Below, piece by piece: positions 51,978 to 60,719 of a DNA stretch of 64,000 nt. The stretch spans positions 372,001 to 436,000 of the forward strand of contig NZ_CP028158.1 of assembly GCF_003030345.1 (NCBI RefSeq), given 5' to 3'. Origin of the DNA: Plantactinospora sp. BC1 (GTDB lineage: Bacteria > Actinomycetota > Actinomycetes > Mycobacteriales > Micromonosporaceae). The notes below the pieces were generated by a model, which was not told the origin of the DNA, ran no database searches, and saw nothing but the letters and a program-made list of their open reading frames with translations. How positions within the stretch are numbered: the stretch's first letter is position 1; each line of letters begins with the position of its first letter. The position numbers and the translations under genes were made by a program.

Positions 51978-53165
51978 GTGTCGCAGGCTCGGTCGGGGTG
52001 GATCCTGCGCGGTCAGGAGACTCCCCGCCGGATCTCCTACCTGGAACTCCTCTTCGACCTGGGCCTCATCGTCGCACTCACCCGGCTCTCCGACCGCCTG
52101 ACCGGCGCCCTCGGCTGGGACCACGTGCTGGAGACCCTGGTCCTGCTCGCCGCGATCTGGTGGGTCTGGACGGTCACCGCGTACACCACCGACTGGTACG
52201 ACCCCGGCCTGCCGCTGGTGCAGTTGATCGTCATCGGTGTCCTCTTCGGCGGGCTACTGATGTCCCTCGCCGTCAGCAGCGCCTTCGAGGGACGCAACGG
52301 CGTCGCCTTCGCCGGGGCGTACGTGGGCCTGCACCTCTGCCGTGGGCTCATCCTGATCACCGCGCTGCGCGGCCACGCGCTGCGGATGCGGGCCATGCGG
52401 GTACTCGTCTGGTTCTGCGTGACCGGCGTGCTGTGGCTGGTCGGGGCGTTCCTGCCCAGTACCTGGCGGTTGGTCTTCTGGGCGGTCGCGATCACGACGG
52501 ACTTCGCGGTCGGCTTCTTCGGCTATCCGCTGCCCCGGTTCGGCCGGTCGGGTGTCGAGGAACTCCGGGTCGGCGGCGAGCACCTGTCGGAACGGTACCG
52601 GCAGATGTTCATCGTCACCCTGGGCGAGATCATCCTGGTCGGGGTGCGGCAGTACGGCGACCCGCCCTTCGTTTCACTGAAGACGGCGGGCGTGGTCCTG
52701 CTCTTCGTGATGACCGTGACGATGTGGCGGATCTACATCGTCTACGTCGCCGAACACTTCGCCACCGGAATCGACCGGGCCACCAACCCCGGCCGGATCG
52801 CGCTGGTCGCCGCCTATGCGCACCTGGTCATGGTGGCCGGCGTCGTGCTGGTCGCCGCCGGTGGTGACATCGTCGCCAAGGACCCCACCGGGAGCGCCGA
52901 TCCCACCCAACTCTCCGTCGTGGTCGCCGGGCCGGTGGTCTTCCTCGCCGGCCGCACCGTCTACGCGCTGGTGGTCTTCCGGGCGATGCTCTGGCGGCTG
53001 CCGATCGGCGTCGTCGCCCTGGTGCTGGCGGCGGTGTTGACCCGAGACTTGCCACCACTCGCGATGAACGCCGTCATCGCCGCCGGAATGATGGTGATCG
53101 CCTTCGTTCCGCACTTCGGCCGGCCGGTGTACCGCACCCACTGGAACATCTGTACCCGTTGGTGA
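51978..53165 (+). CDS. LtrA-like (low temperature requirement A) integral membrane protein
   Basis: 395 residues with about eleven hydrophobic helices. The opening RRISYLELLFDLGLIVALTRLSDRL is the family hallmark, and HLSERYRQMFIVTLGEIILVGV is the other conserved block, with polar residues inside a helix. RIYIVYVAEHF also fits. LtrA was named from cold growth in Listeria; its molecular function is not established. GTG 51978 has GGGGAG just upstream. Confidence 0.85.
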   Translation: MSQARSGWILRGQETPRRISYLELLFDLGLIVALTRLSDRLTGALGWDHVLETLVLLAAIWWVWTVTAYTTDWYDPGLPLVQLIVIGVLFGGLLMSLAVSSAFEGRNGVAFAGAYVGLHLCRGLILITALRGHALRMRAMRVLVWFCVTGVLWLVGAFLPSTWRLVFWAVAITTDFAVGFFGYPLPRFGRSGVEELRVGGEHLSERYRQMFIVTLGEIILVGVRQYGDPPFVSLKTAGVVLLFVMTVTMWRIYIVYVAEHFATGIDRATNPGRIALVAAYAHLVMVAGVVLVAAGGDIVAKDPTGSADPTQLSVVVAGPVVFLAGRTVYALVVFRAMLWRLPIGVVALVLAAVLTRDLPPLAMNAVIAAGMMVIAFVPHFGRPVYRTHWNICTRW

Positions 53166-53299
53166 ACGGCCGGCACGGCGCGCAGCGTTCCGCACGTCCA
53201 CACCTCGGGCCATTTAGTGAGGACCATCCATATTGACGTGTGACGTTGGTCGGCGACAGGATCTCGACACCACCACCAGCGTGATCCTCTGGAGGCGCC

Positions 53300-54193
53300 A
53301 TGACCCGTCCCCGCCTGCGGCTCCTGCGCACAGCCACCCGGCTGGCCGCACTCGCCGTAGCCACCGCCGGCGTACTGCTCACCGTCGCCACACCCGCCAG
53401 CGCCGCCGTACCCACCGGCCGCTACGTCGCGCTGGGTGACTCGTACACCGCCGGTCCGCTGATCCCGACCCAGGTCGACCTGAACTGCCTCCGGTCCAAC
53501 CGCAACTATCCGTCGCTGGTGGCCGCCTCCGCCGGATCGTCGTCGTTCGCCGACGTGAGCTGCTCCGGCGCCACCACGGAGGACATCCTGCAGGCTGGCA
53601 GCGGCCAGTTGGGCATCACGGTGCCACCGCAGCTCAGCGCGGTCACCGCGAACACGGCGCTGGTGACGGTACAGATCGGCGGCAACGACATCGGCTTCTC
53701 CGGCATCATCAGCGCCTGCGCGGAGGCGAGCCTCAGCAGTCCGCTCGGGTCGCCGTGCAAGAACCGGTACACCAGCGGAGGCACCGACCAGTTGCAGGCC
53801 CGGATCGCCGCTACCGCGCCGAAGGTGACCGCCGTGCTCCAGGCTGTCCGCCAGGCCGCGCCGAGCGCGCGGGTGGTGGTGCTCGGGTACCCGGCGATCG
53901 TGCCGGACAGCGGAAACGGCTGCTGGCCGGTGGTCCCGATCGCCTACCAGGACGTGCCGTACCTGCGCGGCATCGCCAAGTCGCTCAACGCGATGCTGGC
54001 CAACACCGCGACCGCGAACGGCGCCACCTACGCCGACGTCTACACCCCGTCGATCGGCCGTGACGCCTGCAAGAGCAGCGGGACCCGATGGGTCGAGGGT
54101 CTCGTGCCGCAGAACTCGGCCGCCCCCTTCCACCCGAACGCCCGTGGTGAGCAGGGCATGGCCACCGCCCTGCTCGCGACGCTGAACGGCTGA
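53300..54193 (+). CDS. Secreted SGNH/GDSL hydrolase (lipase/esterase)
   Basis: 297 residues with a Sec signal (RLAALAVATAGVLLTVATPASA, cleavage near residue 35). Catalytic blocks are I YVALGDSYTAG (Ser nucleophile), III VTVQIGGNDIGFS (Asn/Gly oxyanion), and V FHPNARGEQGMATAL (His). Six cysteines pair in the pattern of Streptomyces secreted lipases (LNCLRS, VSCSGA, SACAEA, SPCKNR, NGCWPV, RDACKS). It cleaves ester substrates outside the cell. GGAGGC lies 6 bases before ATG 53300. Confidence 0.93.
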   Translation: MTRPRLRLLRTATRLAALAVATAGVLLTVATPASAAVPTGRYVALGDSYTAGPLIPTQVDLNCLRSNRNYPSLVAASAGSSSFADVSCSGATTEDILQAGSGQLGITVPPQLSAVTANTALVTVQIGGNDIGFSGIISACAEASLSSPLGSPCKNRYTSGGTDQLQARIAATAPKVTAVLQAVRQAAPSARVVVLGYPAIVPDSGNGCWPVVPIAYQDVPYLRGIAKSLNAMLANTATANGATYADVYTPSIGRDACKSSGTRWVEGLVPQNSAAPFHPNARGEQGMATALLATLNG

Positions 54194-54236
54194 CCACGCC
54201 CGCAATCGACGCACCGGCCGTCCCCCGGTGACACGC

Positions 54237-54276
54237 GCCGCCCGGCCGGCGTGGGTGGGTGGGCGGCCGGGTCGGC
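54237..54276. terminator. Bidirectional hairpin between SGNH hydrolase and SUKH-like gene
   Basis: Arms GCCGCCCGGCCG and CGGCCGGG(T)CGGC pair over 12 bases with one bulge around a 15-base loop. Lying between convergent gene ends, it is a plausible shared terminator. Confidence 0.6.
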
Positions 54277-54395
54277 CCGGGTCGTCAGTACGGCAGTGCT
54301 GGCGACCCGAGCCGTGGGTTAGGTTCACCGCTGTCGGCCGTGCCGCCGATCCGTCCGGTGGGCGCCACCGACCGTGGTGACCTGCCGTGTCGCCG

Positions 54396-54941
54396 TCATC
54401 CGTCCGGCTGCCGGTCCTCGTCCTCGTCACCGGGAGTGGTCAGGCCCTGCTCGCCGAGGAAGGCCCACCACCTGTCTTCGGCGCCGATCTCGGCGTACCC
54501 GGGGCCGAAGACGTAGTAGCCGAGGAACGAGTCGAGGTCCGGCGCGACGTCGAGGAACAGTTCGCGCATGAACCACTCGTCGGTGGTCTCCGCCGGGAGG
54601 TACCAGACCGCGCCGGAATCGCGCCTGATGAGCAGCGGCTCGTCACTGAGTGTGCCGAAGACCAGCCACTCGGCGGGCTCGTCGGCGACACCGGTGAACT
54701 CGGGCATCTGTGCGATGTAGTACTGGATGTCGTCCAGGTGCGCGACCGAGGGCAGGTCGAACGCGCCGGCCAGCATTCCGTCGGCCGTCTCCAGCAGGTC
54801 CCGGACCGACCGCGGCAGATCGGCGGGGATCTCGTCGGCCGGGGCGCCCTGGTTGATCTGGGCCCAGGCCAGCGTCGCGGGCCGGTCCGCCTCCAGGTCG
54901 GCGCGCAGCTCCGCGATCAGCTCCCGCAGCTCGGGATTCAC
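54396..54941 (-). CDS. SMI1/KNR4 (SUKH)-like cytoplasmic protein
   Basis: 181 acidic residues. ADLPRSVRDLLETADGMLAGAFDLPSVAHLDDIQYY resembles the SUKH core (helix, then a strand with position-specific hydrophobics). EWLVFGTLSDEPLLIRRDSGAVWYLP is the matching beta-hairpin. SUKH proteins often serve as immunity proteins to polymorphic toxins; no toxin gene is adjacent, so the role is open. GTG 54941 is chosen because GAGGTAG lies 8 bases upstream. Confidence 0.7.
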   Translation of the reverse strand: MNPELRELIAELRADLEADRPATLAWAQINQGAPADEIPADLPRSVRDLLETADGMLAGAFDLPSVAHLDDIQYYIAQMPEFTGVADEPAEWLVFGTLSDEPLLIRRDSGAVWYLPAETTDEWFMRELFLDVAPDLDSFLGYYVFGPGYAEIGAEDRWWAFLGEQGLTTPGDEDEDRQPDG

Positions 54942-55277
54942 TCCGCTACCTCGATTCGGGTCGGTGGCCAGCGGGCCCGCTCCTGAGTCGACGGCAGATC
55001 CGTGGTGGCGATCCCGGTTCGTTCTGCCGCCGTAGCGGCTCCAGACTATTGACCAACCGCCGCCACGATCGCGTCGGAGGCGCCGGCACCAAGGTCGTAC
55101 GCCACGGTGCGCCCGGCGGCCGGGGGGTGGCGGGCGTGGGGGCCGCGACAACCTCGGTCTGCGGGCCTTGATCCGGAAAGTGCCTGCTCAGTGATTGTTT
55201 CGGGCGGACAGTTTATTGATGAACGACGATGGATATAGGCATACTGTTGAGGCAGATTTTCCAAGGATTGGAGCGCC
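54942..55277. other. 336-base divergent promoter region
   Basis: It contains no supportable gene. The right third (55185-55265) is markedly AT-rich for this genome. TTGATG at 55216-55221 and CATACT at 55240-55245, spaced by 18 bases, form a candidate rightward promoter about 32 bases before the secreted-protein start. Confidence 0.4.
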
Positions 55278-55934
55278 ATGGGACAGATGAATCGGATGTC
55301 GGCTCGCGTCGGCAGGAGCGGTGCGCGCCTCGGTGGACAGCTCGTCGTGCTGGTGGCACTGCTTGTCGCGACGACCGGTGTCGGCACCGCGTCGGCGGCG
55401 ACGCTGGCCAGTGACGACTTCGAGGACGGCAACGCCGCAGGCTGGACGACCACCGGCGGAACCTGGATCGTCACCCGGGAAGAGTCCAGGGTCCTGCGCC
55501 AGTCCAGCTTCGCGGCCAACGCGCTGGCCCGGACCGGCCAACCCGGGTGGCGGGACTACACCGTCGTGGCCGAGGTGCGGCCCGACTCGTTCAATGGAAT
55601 GCCGGGCTTCGTGGGCATCGTGGCCCGGGCGCAGTCCACCACCACCTTCTACGCACTGGTGTTGCGCCCGAACAACACCGTCGCGTTGACCCGGACCGTC
55701 GAGGGCAGGTCGAGCACCCTCGCGTCCGCACCCATGACGGTCAGCACGGATCGCTCGTACACCCTGGCGCTGCGCACGGCCGGGCGAACCCTGACCGGGT
55801 CGGTCGGCGGCACCCGGCTCACCGCCTCCGACGGCTTCATCCTCACCGGGCCGGCCGGTCTGGTCACCACCTGGGCCACCGCCTCGTTCGACAACGTCTC
55901 GGTCGACACCGACACCGACACCCCGGCCCGCTAA
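55278..55934 (+). CDS. Secreted concanavalin-like/jelly-roll domain protein
   Basis: 218 residues. The signal peptide ends near TASAA (about residue 41). The mature part is one beta-sandwich opening with SDDFEDGNAAGWTTTGGTWIV and closing with LVTTWATASFDNVSVDT. This is the pattern of laminin-G/concanavalin-like modules found fused to polysaccharide lyases and glycosidases. No catalytic domain is attached, so a stand-alone carbohydrate-binding or accessory role is inferred. GGAG lies 5 bases before ATG 55278. Confidence 0.75.
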   Translation: MGQMNRMSARVGRSGARLGGQLVVLVALLVATTGVGTASAATLASDDFEDGNAAGWTTTGGTWIVTREESRVLRQSSFAANALARTGQPGWRDYTVVAEVRPDSFNGMPGFVGIVARAQSTTTFYALVLRPNNTVALTRTVEGRSSTLASAPMTVSTDRSYTLALRTAGRTLTGSVGGTRLTASDGFILTGPAGLVTTWATASFDNVSVDTDTDTPAR

Positions 55935-56011
55935 CCCTCCGGCCGTAGTCCGGCTGCCCGATCGCACGACCGGTGCGCTCGTACCGGGTGATCGTCGAGC
56001 CGCCCCGCCCG

Positions 56012-57031
56012 TCAGTACGGCGATCCTGGCACGTTGAGTTGGACCTGGTAGAGGCCGAAGTTGCCCCACGTACCGGAGGTGATGAACAGCGTTCGGCCAT
56101 CGGCGCCGCCGAAGGCGGCGTTGGTGGTGTTCCGGCCTGCGGAGATCGTGCCCAGCTTCTCGCCGGTGGGCGCGAAGACGTGGATCCGCCCGTCGGTGTG
56201 AGAGGCCCAGTAGAGGTTGCCGGCGCAGTCCACCGTCGCGCCGTCCGGCCCGGCGATGCTCGCGAACGTGCTGCGCCGACCGGTGCTGCCGTCCGGCAGC
56301 AGGTCGTACCGGACGATGGTGTTTCCGGCGTTGGCGCCGACGTAGAGCGTCGTCTCGTCCGGCGAGAGCACGACGCCGTTGGGTTGGGCCAGGGTGCCGT
56401 CGACGAGGAACACCTCGCCGTTGCTCACCCGGAAGACCCCGGTCATCCCGCTCAGCTCGTCCGGCCGGTTGCCGCGTTGGAAGTTCGGGTCGGTGACGTA
56501 GACGGTGCCGTCGGAGCGGATGGTGAGGTCGTTCGGAGAGTTGAACCGTCGCCCCTGGAAGCCGCTCGCCAGGGTGCTCCGGCTTCGGTCGGAGAGCTGG
56601 TAGGACGACACGCTGCGCTGGTCGTGGGTGGCGGCGAGGATCCCGGTGCCGTCTCCGGTCACGGCCAGCCCGTTGCTGCCGGAGTTCTCCAGGAAGACGT
56701 CGAACGTGTTCGGCGGAGTGAACCGGCGGATCGTCGACGGCTGTACGTTCTCCGGACCCGTACCGCCGCGCATGTCGGAGAAGAGCAGTTGGCCCGCCCC
56801 GGCGACCCAGACCGGTCCCTCCAGGAAACTGAAAGCGCCGCCGATCCTGGTGGCGGCCATGCTGGCGGCGGGCAGCGGCGACGGGTAGGAGGCGCCCGGG
56901 GTGCAGGGGCCGGCGGTGCCGGTGCGGGCTCCGGCCCCCGCCGGGTCGCCGGTGAACGTGGTGGTGATGGTCAGGGCGGTCAGCAGCGCCAGGGCGCCGG
57001 CCAGGCCGGCCCGGGCAGATCGTCGGGGCAT
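56012..57031 (-). CDS. Exported SMP-30/gluconolactonase-like beta-propeller
   Basis: 339 residues with an N-terminal signal (RSARAGLAGALALLTALTITTT). The metal-site pattern of SMP-30 lactonases is visible: Glu in SFLEGPVWV, Asn in RRFNSPNDLTI, and the Asp/Asn region in QPNGVVLSPDETTLYVGAN. DGATVDCAGNLYWASHTDG is the last characteristic blade. It likely hydrolyses a lactone or ester outside the cell. ATG 57031 is chosen because the signal begins there; the frame could extend to 57076. It follows the acyl-CoA ligase gene on the same strand. Confidence 0.85.
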   Translation of the reverse strand: MPRRSARAGLAGALALLTALTITTTFTGDPAGAGARTGTAGPCTPGASYPSPLPAASMAATRIGGAFSFLEGPVWVAGAGQLLFSDMRGGTGPENVQPSTIRRFTPPNTFDVFLENSGSNGLAVTGDGTGILAATHDQRSVSSYQLSDRSRSTLASGFQGRRFNSPNDLTIRSDGTVYVTDPNFQRGNRPDELSGMTGVFRVSNGEVFLVDGTLAQPNGVVLSPDETTLYVGANAGNTIVRYDLLPDGSTGRRSTFASIAGPDGATVDCAGNLYWASHTDGRIHVFAPTGEKLGTISAGRNTTNAAFGGADGRTLFITSGTWGNFGLYQVQLNVPGSPY

Positions 57032-57099
57032 GGGTCGCTTCCAATCAGGGGTGGGACCTGCCGTCTCGTCAATCAACGCCTATCTATATCACCGTCTAT

Positions 57100-58728
57100 C
57101 TATACCACGCCGTCCGACCCGGCGACGGACCCAGTGAGACCGCGCAGCGCCACCTTCGAGAACTTGCCCGTCGCCGTCTTGGGAATCTCGTCGACGACGA
57201 CGAAGCGATCGGGGATCCACCACGAGGCGACCCGGCCGCGAAGGTACTCGCGGAGACCCGTCTCGTCGACGTCCACCCCACCCGCGAGTACGACGTACGC
57301 GCACGGCCGCTCTCCCCAGCGGTCGTCGACGACACCGATCACCGCCGCCTCCCGCACCGCCGGGTGCGCCATCAGCTCGTTCTCCAGGGTGACCGACGAG
57401 ATCCACTCCCCGCCAGACTTGATCATGTCCTTGATGCGGTCGACGATACGTAGGTAGCCGAACTCGTCGAGCGTCGCGACGTCACCGGTGCGCAGCCAGC
57501 CGTCGTCGGTGAAGGACGACGTGCCCGGATCGGCACCGAAGTAGCTCGCCGCGACCGTCGGCCCGGCCACCTGGAGTTCGCCCGACGCGATGCCGTCCCG
57601 CGCGACGGGCCGACGCTCGGCGTCCACAATCCGGACGTCGACCAACGGCACCGTCGGCCCGGGCCGGCCGAGCACCCGTCGGCGTTCGTCGGCCGGCAGC
57701 GCGTCGTGCGCGGACGAGACCCGGCCGCACGCGACGAGCGGGCTCGTCTCGGTCATCCCCCAGGAACCTGTGATGGGTACGCCGATCGCCCGCTCCCACG
57801 CCTGGGACAGCGCGTCCGGCAGGGCGCTCCCGCCGCTGACCACCTTGCGCAGCGACGAGAGGTCGGCGGTACGCAGCAGCGGCTCCAGCCCGCGCCAGAT
57901 CGCCGGTACGCCGGCAGCGAATGTCACCCGGTGCCGGGAGAGTCGCTGGATCAGCTCCGTCGGGGCCATCGCCGGACCCGGAAGCACGAGGTCGGCTCCG
58001 GCGAGCACCGCCGCGTAGGGCAGCCCCCAGGCGTTGACGTGGAACATCGGCACGATGGGCATGACGACGTCCCGCTCCGAGATGGCGAAGCTGTCGACGC
58101 CCAGCAGCAGCATCGCGTGCAGCACGAGGGAGCGGTGGCTGTAGAGCACGCCCCTCGGCCGCCCGGTCGTACCGGAGGTGTAGCAGAGGCTCGCGGCGTC
58201 GTCCTCGTCGACGCAGGGCAGCGGTGCCGGCTCGGGGCATCGGGCGAGTAGCGCCTCGTAGTCGACCACCCGCGGATCGGCGGGAACCGCCTCGTCGCCA
58301 CCGTCGTCCATCACGACGATCCAGCGGACCGTCGCGATGGAGCGGACGGCGTCCCAGACCGTGCCGAGCAGCGACCGGTCGACGAAGACGACGTCGTCGG
58401 CCGCGTCGGACATGATGTGTACCAGGTCGCGGGCGAAGAGCCGGTGGTTGATCGTGTGGAGGACGCGGCCGGCCGACGGGACACCCAGATACAGCTCGAC
58501 GTGGCGCTGGCTGTTCCAGCCGAAGGTGCCGACCCGGGCCGAGTTCGGGACCTCCAGGACGTCGAGCACGGCGGAGAGTCGCCGCGCACGGTCGATCACC
58601 TCGCCCCAGGTCGAGATCGTCTCGCCCGACGCGGTCGCCGTGACGACCCGCTTGTGCCGGAAACCCAGATCCGCCCGGCGCATCAACAGGCCGACGTCGA
58701 GCGACCTGTCCTGCATCAGTCCGCGCAC
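57100..58728 (-). CDS. Acyl-CoA ligase (AMP-binding, AlkK/FadD-like)
   Basis: 542 residues. The ATP/AMP loop CYTSGTTGRPRGVLYSH, the A5 region ITGSWGMTETSPLVA, the hinge GWLRTGDVATLDEFGYLRIVDRIKDMIKSGGEWIS and the catalytic Lys in PKTATGKFSK are all present. The N-terminus (GLMQDRSLDVGLLMRRADLGF and LGVPSAGRVLHTINHRLF) matches medium/long-chain fatty acyl ligases of the AlkK type. It activates a carboxylic acid to its CoA thioester. Neighbouring esterases suggest an acid released from esters, possibly aromatic (inference). GTG 58728 has GGAGGAACC immediately upstream. Confidence 0.9.
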   Translation of the reverse strand: MRGLMQDRSLDVGLLMRRADLGFRHKRVVTATASGETISTWGEVIDRARRLSAVLDVLEVPNSARVGTFGWNSQRHVELYLGVPSAGRVLHTINHRLFARDLVHIMSDAADDVVFVDRSLLGTVWDAVRSIATVRWIVVMDDGGDEAVPADPRVVDYEALLARCPEPAPLPCVDEDDAASLCYTSGTTGRPRGVLYSHRSLVLHAMLLLGVDSFAISERDVVMPIVPMFHVNAWGLPYAAVLAGADLVLPGPAMAPTELIQRLSRHRVTFAAGVPAIWRGLEPLLRTADLSSLRKVVSGGSALPDALSQAWERAIGVPITGSWGMTETSPLVACGRVSSAHDALPADERRRVLGRPGPTVPLVDVRIVDAERRPVARDGIASGELQVAGPTVAASYFGADPGTSSFTDDGWLRTGDVATLDEFGYLRIVDRIKDMIKSGGEWISSVTLENELMAHPAVREAAVIGVVDDRWGERPCAYVVLAGGVDVDETGLREYLRGRVASWWIPDRFVVVDEIPKTATGKFSKVALRGLTGSVAGSDGVV

Positions 58729-58781
58729 GGTTCCTCCGTTTCTGCGAGGGTGCTCCTGCCGCTGTCCGGCGCCGGCCGTCC

Positions 58782-60485
58782 TCACCGGACGGTGGTCGAC
58801 CCGAGCCGGACGTGCCGATCGTCGGCGTCCAGCACCAGGCTCGCCGGCCACTGGTCCCAGTGGCGACCGAGTCCCCGGTGCTGCGGTGATCCGTGGTGGA
58901 CGAAGTTCCGGACGCTGGCGATCATCAGGTCCGACAGCCGCAGCCGGCCGGGCCGGTTCTGCTGGCTGAAGGCGTACGAGAACACGTTGCGGCCGAAGTT
59001 GCCGAAGACGAAGGGCAGATCGATCGCGTGCACGGCGCCGTACACCTCGTCGAACGGCGCGGGCTGCTGGTTCCAGTCGAACCGGTAGTGATAGAGCGAC
59101 CGGTTCCCGCCGCGAGCCAGCGCATCGAGTGAATCCCGGTTGATGCCGGTGAAGACGGCCTCGGTGAGCGCCGCGGCAGCGTCGTTCCAGCCTCCGGGCT
59201 TCTCCACCGGCAGGTACTCGTCCCTGAGCAGATCGGAGGTGGTCAGCTCGCCGGGGTCGTCCGGGTCGAACAGGTACTGCATCGTGAACCGGTCGTAGTC
59301 GCTCGGCCTGTGTGCGCCGATGGTGCTGCCGAAGAGCTTCCCTTCCTCAAGGGTGTTCCCGGCCAGTACGGGCACGTCCCGACCGACCCCGGACCCGAGT
59401 ACGGCGTACGGGTCCGCGGGGATCACGGTGCCGTCGGCGATGACCGCCGGTGTCGCGTCGAGCTGGTGCCTGACGAGCACCCGGACCAGTTCGTCGGCGG
59501 GAAGCGAACGGAGCAGCTCCATGCCGCTGCTGCCCGAGGAGGGGTGGTCGCTCTTCGCGGCCTGCATCACCCGGTCGGCGTAGGCCCGCGCGCTGGCCAC
59601 GCTTCGGGTGCTCAGGCCGCCGCTGAGCGGGATGGCCTTGTCCACCATGCCGCGGGCCAGTGGGGAGACGAGCAGGGACCAGACGTTCACCGCACCCGCG
59701 GACTGGCCCATCACGCTGATGTTGCCGGGGTCGCCACCGAACCGCCGCGCGTTCTGGTCGACGAAGCGGAGCGCCTTGACGAGGTCGAGGGTGCCGAAGT
59801 TGCCGGAGGCCGACAGCGGGTCGTCGTGGCCCGCGCCTTCGGCGTTCAGCCAGCCGAAGATCCCCACCCGGTAGTTGACGGTGACGACCACGGCCTGGGC
59901 GCGCCTGGCCAGCTCGCGCCCGTCGTACATCGGATCCGCCGAGTAGCCGACGACGTTGCTTCCGCCGTGGATGAAGAACACGACGGGCAGGTCGCGCGCT
60001 GACGTGGACGGCCGGAACACGTTCAGCGTCAGGCAGTCCTCCTCGCCGACGGGCTGTTGCAGGCCGTCCCGGACCGCCAGGTCGTAGCGCGGCCCGTTCG
60101 GGGACGGGCTGAAGAAGCGTCCCGGCTGGGTGCATCCCGGCCCGTACTCCTGGGTGCGCCGGACGTCCACCCAGGACCGGTGGGTCTTCGGCGGTTGCCA
60201 CCGGAGCCTGCCCACCGGCGGCTCGGCGTAGGGGATTCCCAGCCACGAGTACGTCCCGCTCGACCGGCCCTCGTTCAGTCCGACGATCGGGCCCAGCGTC
60301 GTTCGGACCTGGGTCGGGTTCGCTCCAGGGTGGAGAGCGTGCGCGGACGCACCGGCGGGTGGCGTGGCGGCCAGCACGGCGGTCGCAAGGACGACGCCGA
60401 GGATCGGCCGGAGCAGAGACGACCTGGTGCGACGACGCCCGGCCGGTTCGCGGGCGATGGCGGCCCCGGACGGCATAGCAGGCAT
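58782..60485 (-). CDS. Exported type-B carboxylesterase
   Basis: 567 residues with a signal peptide (SLLRPILGVVLATAVLAATPPAGASA). Type-B blocks are YSWLGIPYAEPPVGRLRW, EEDCLTLNVFRP, the oxyanion FFIHGGSN and the nucleophile motif ISVMGQSAGAVNVW. The catalytic Glu lies in GNTLEEGKLF or nearby, and His in YGAVHAIDLPFVFGN. It hydrolyses carboxylic esters outside the membrane. The gene is divergent from a tannase/feruloyl esterase, with about 234 bases between them. AAGGAGG precedes ATG 60485. Confidence 0.9.
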   Translation of the reverse strand: MPAMPSGAAIAREPAGRRRTRSSLLRPILGVVLATAVLAATPPAGASAHALHPGANPTQVRTTLGPIVGLNEGRSSGTYSWLGIPYAEPPVGRLRWQPPKTHRSWVDVRRTQEYGPGCTQPGRFFSPSPNGPRYDLAVRDGLQQPVGEEDCLTLNVFRPSTSARDLPVVFFIHGGSNVVGYSADPMYDGRELARRAQAVVVTVNYRVGIFGWLNAEGAGHDDPLSASGNFGTLDLVKALRFVDQNARRFGGDPGNISVMGQSAGAVNVWSLLVSPLARGMVDKAIPLSGGLSTRSVASARAYADRVMQAAKSDHPSSGSSGMELLRSLPADELVRVLVRHQLDATPAVIADGTVIPADPYAVLGSGVGRDVPVLAGNTLEEGKLFGSTIGAHRPSDYDRFTMQYLFDPDDPGELTTSDLLRDEYLPVEKPGGWNDAAAALTEAVFTGINRDSLDALARGGNRSLYHYRFDWNQQPAPFDEVYGAVHAIDLPFVFGNFGRNVFSYAFSQQNRPGRLRLSDLMIASVRNFVHHGSPQHRGLGRHWDQWPASLVLDADDRHVRLGSTTVR

Positions 60486-60657
60486 TGGCACTGCCTCCTT
60501 GGTGTCAGCCTGGCACGCGGTGTCGCAATCCGCGTCTACATTGCCACCGCGTGCCATCACTGTTGCACGCGTCACTTATCCGGGGCAAGAGCCGGCCGGC
60601 TGCCGGACGTTTCCGCTGCCGACCCTTGCGGGCCCCTGTGACCCATGGCACAGTGTT

Positions 60658-60670
60658 GGCACTCAGTGCC
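60658..60670. promoter_or_regulatory. Candidate operator between the divergent esterase genes
   Basis: GGCACT-C-AGTGCC is a 13-base inverted repeat 49 bases before the tannase start. It is preceded by two TGGCA direct repeats (60646-60660). The position suits a regulator of one or both esterases. Confidence 0.45.
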
Positions 60671-60719
60671 GCCTAGGGGCGGCGTTGGCGGCACAGCGTG
60701 CTTAGGCAGGAGGTCCGCG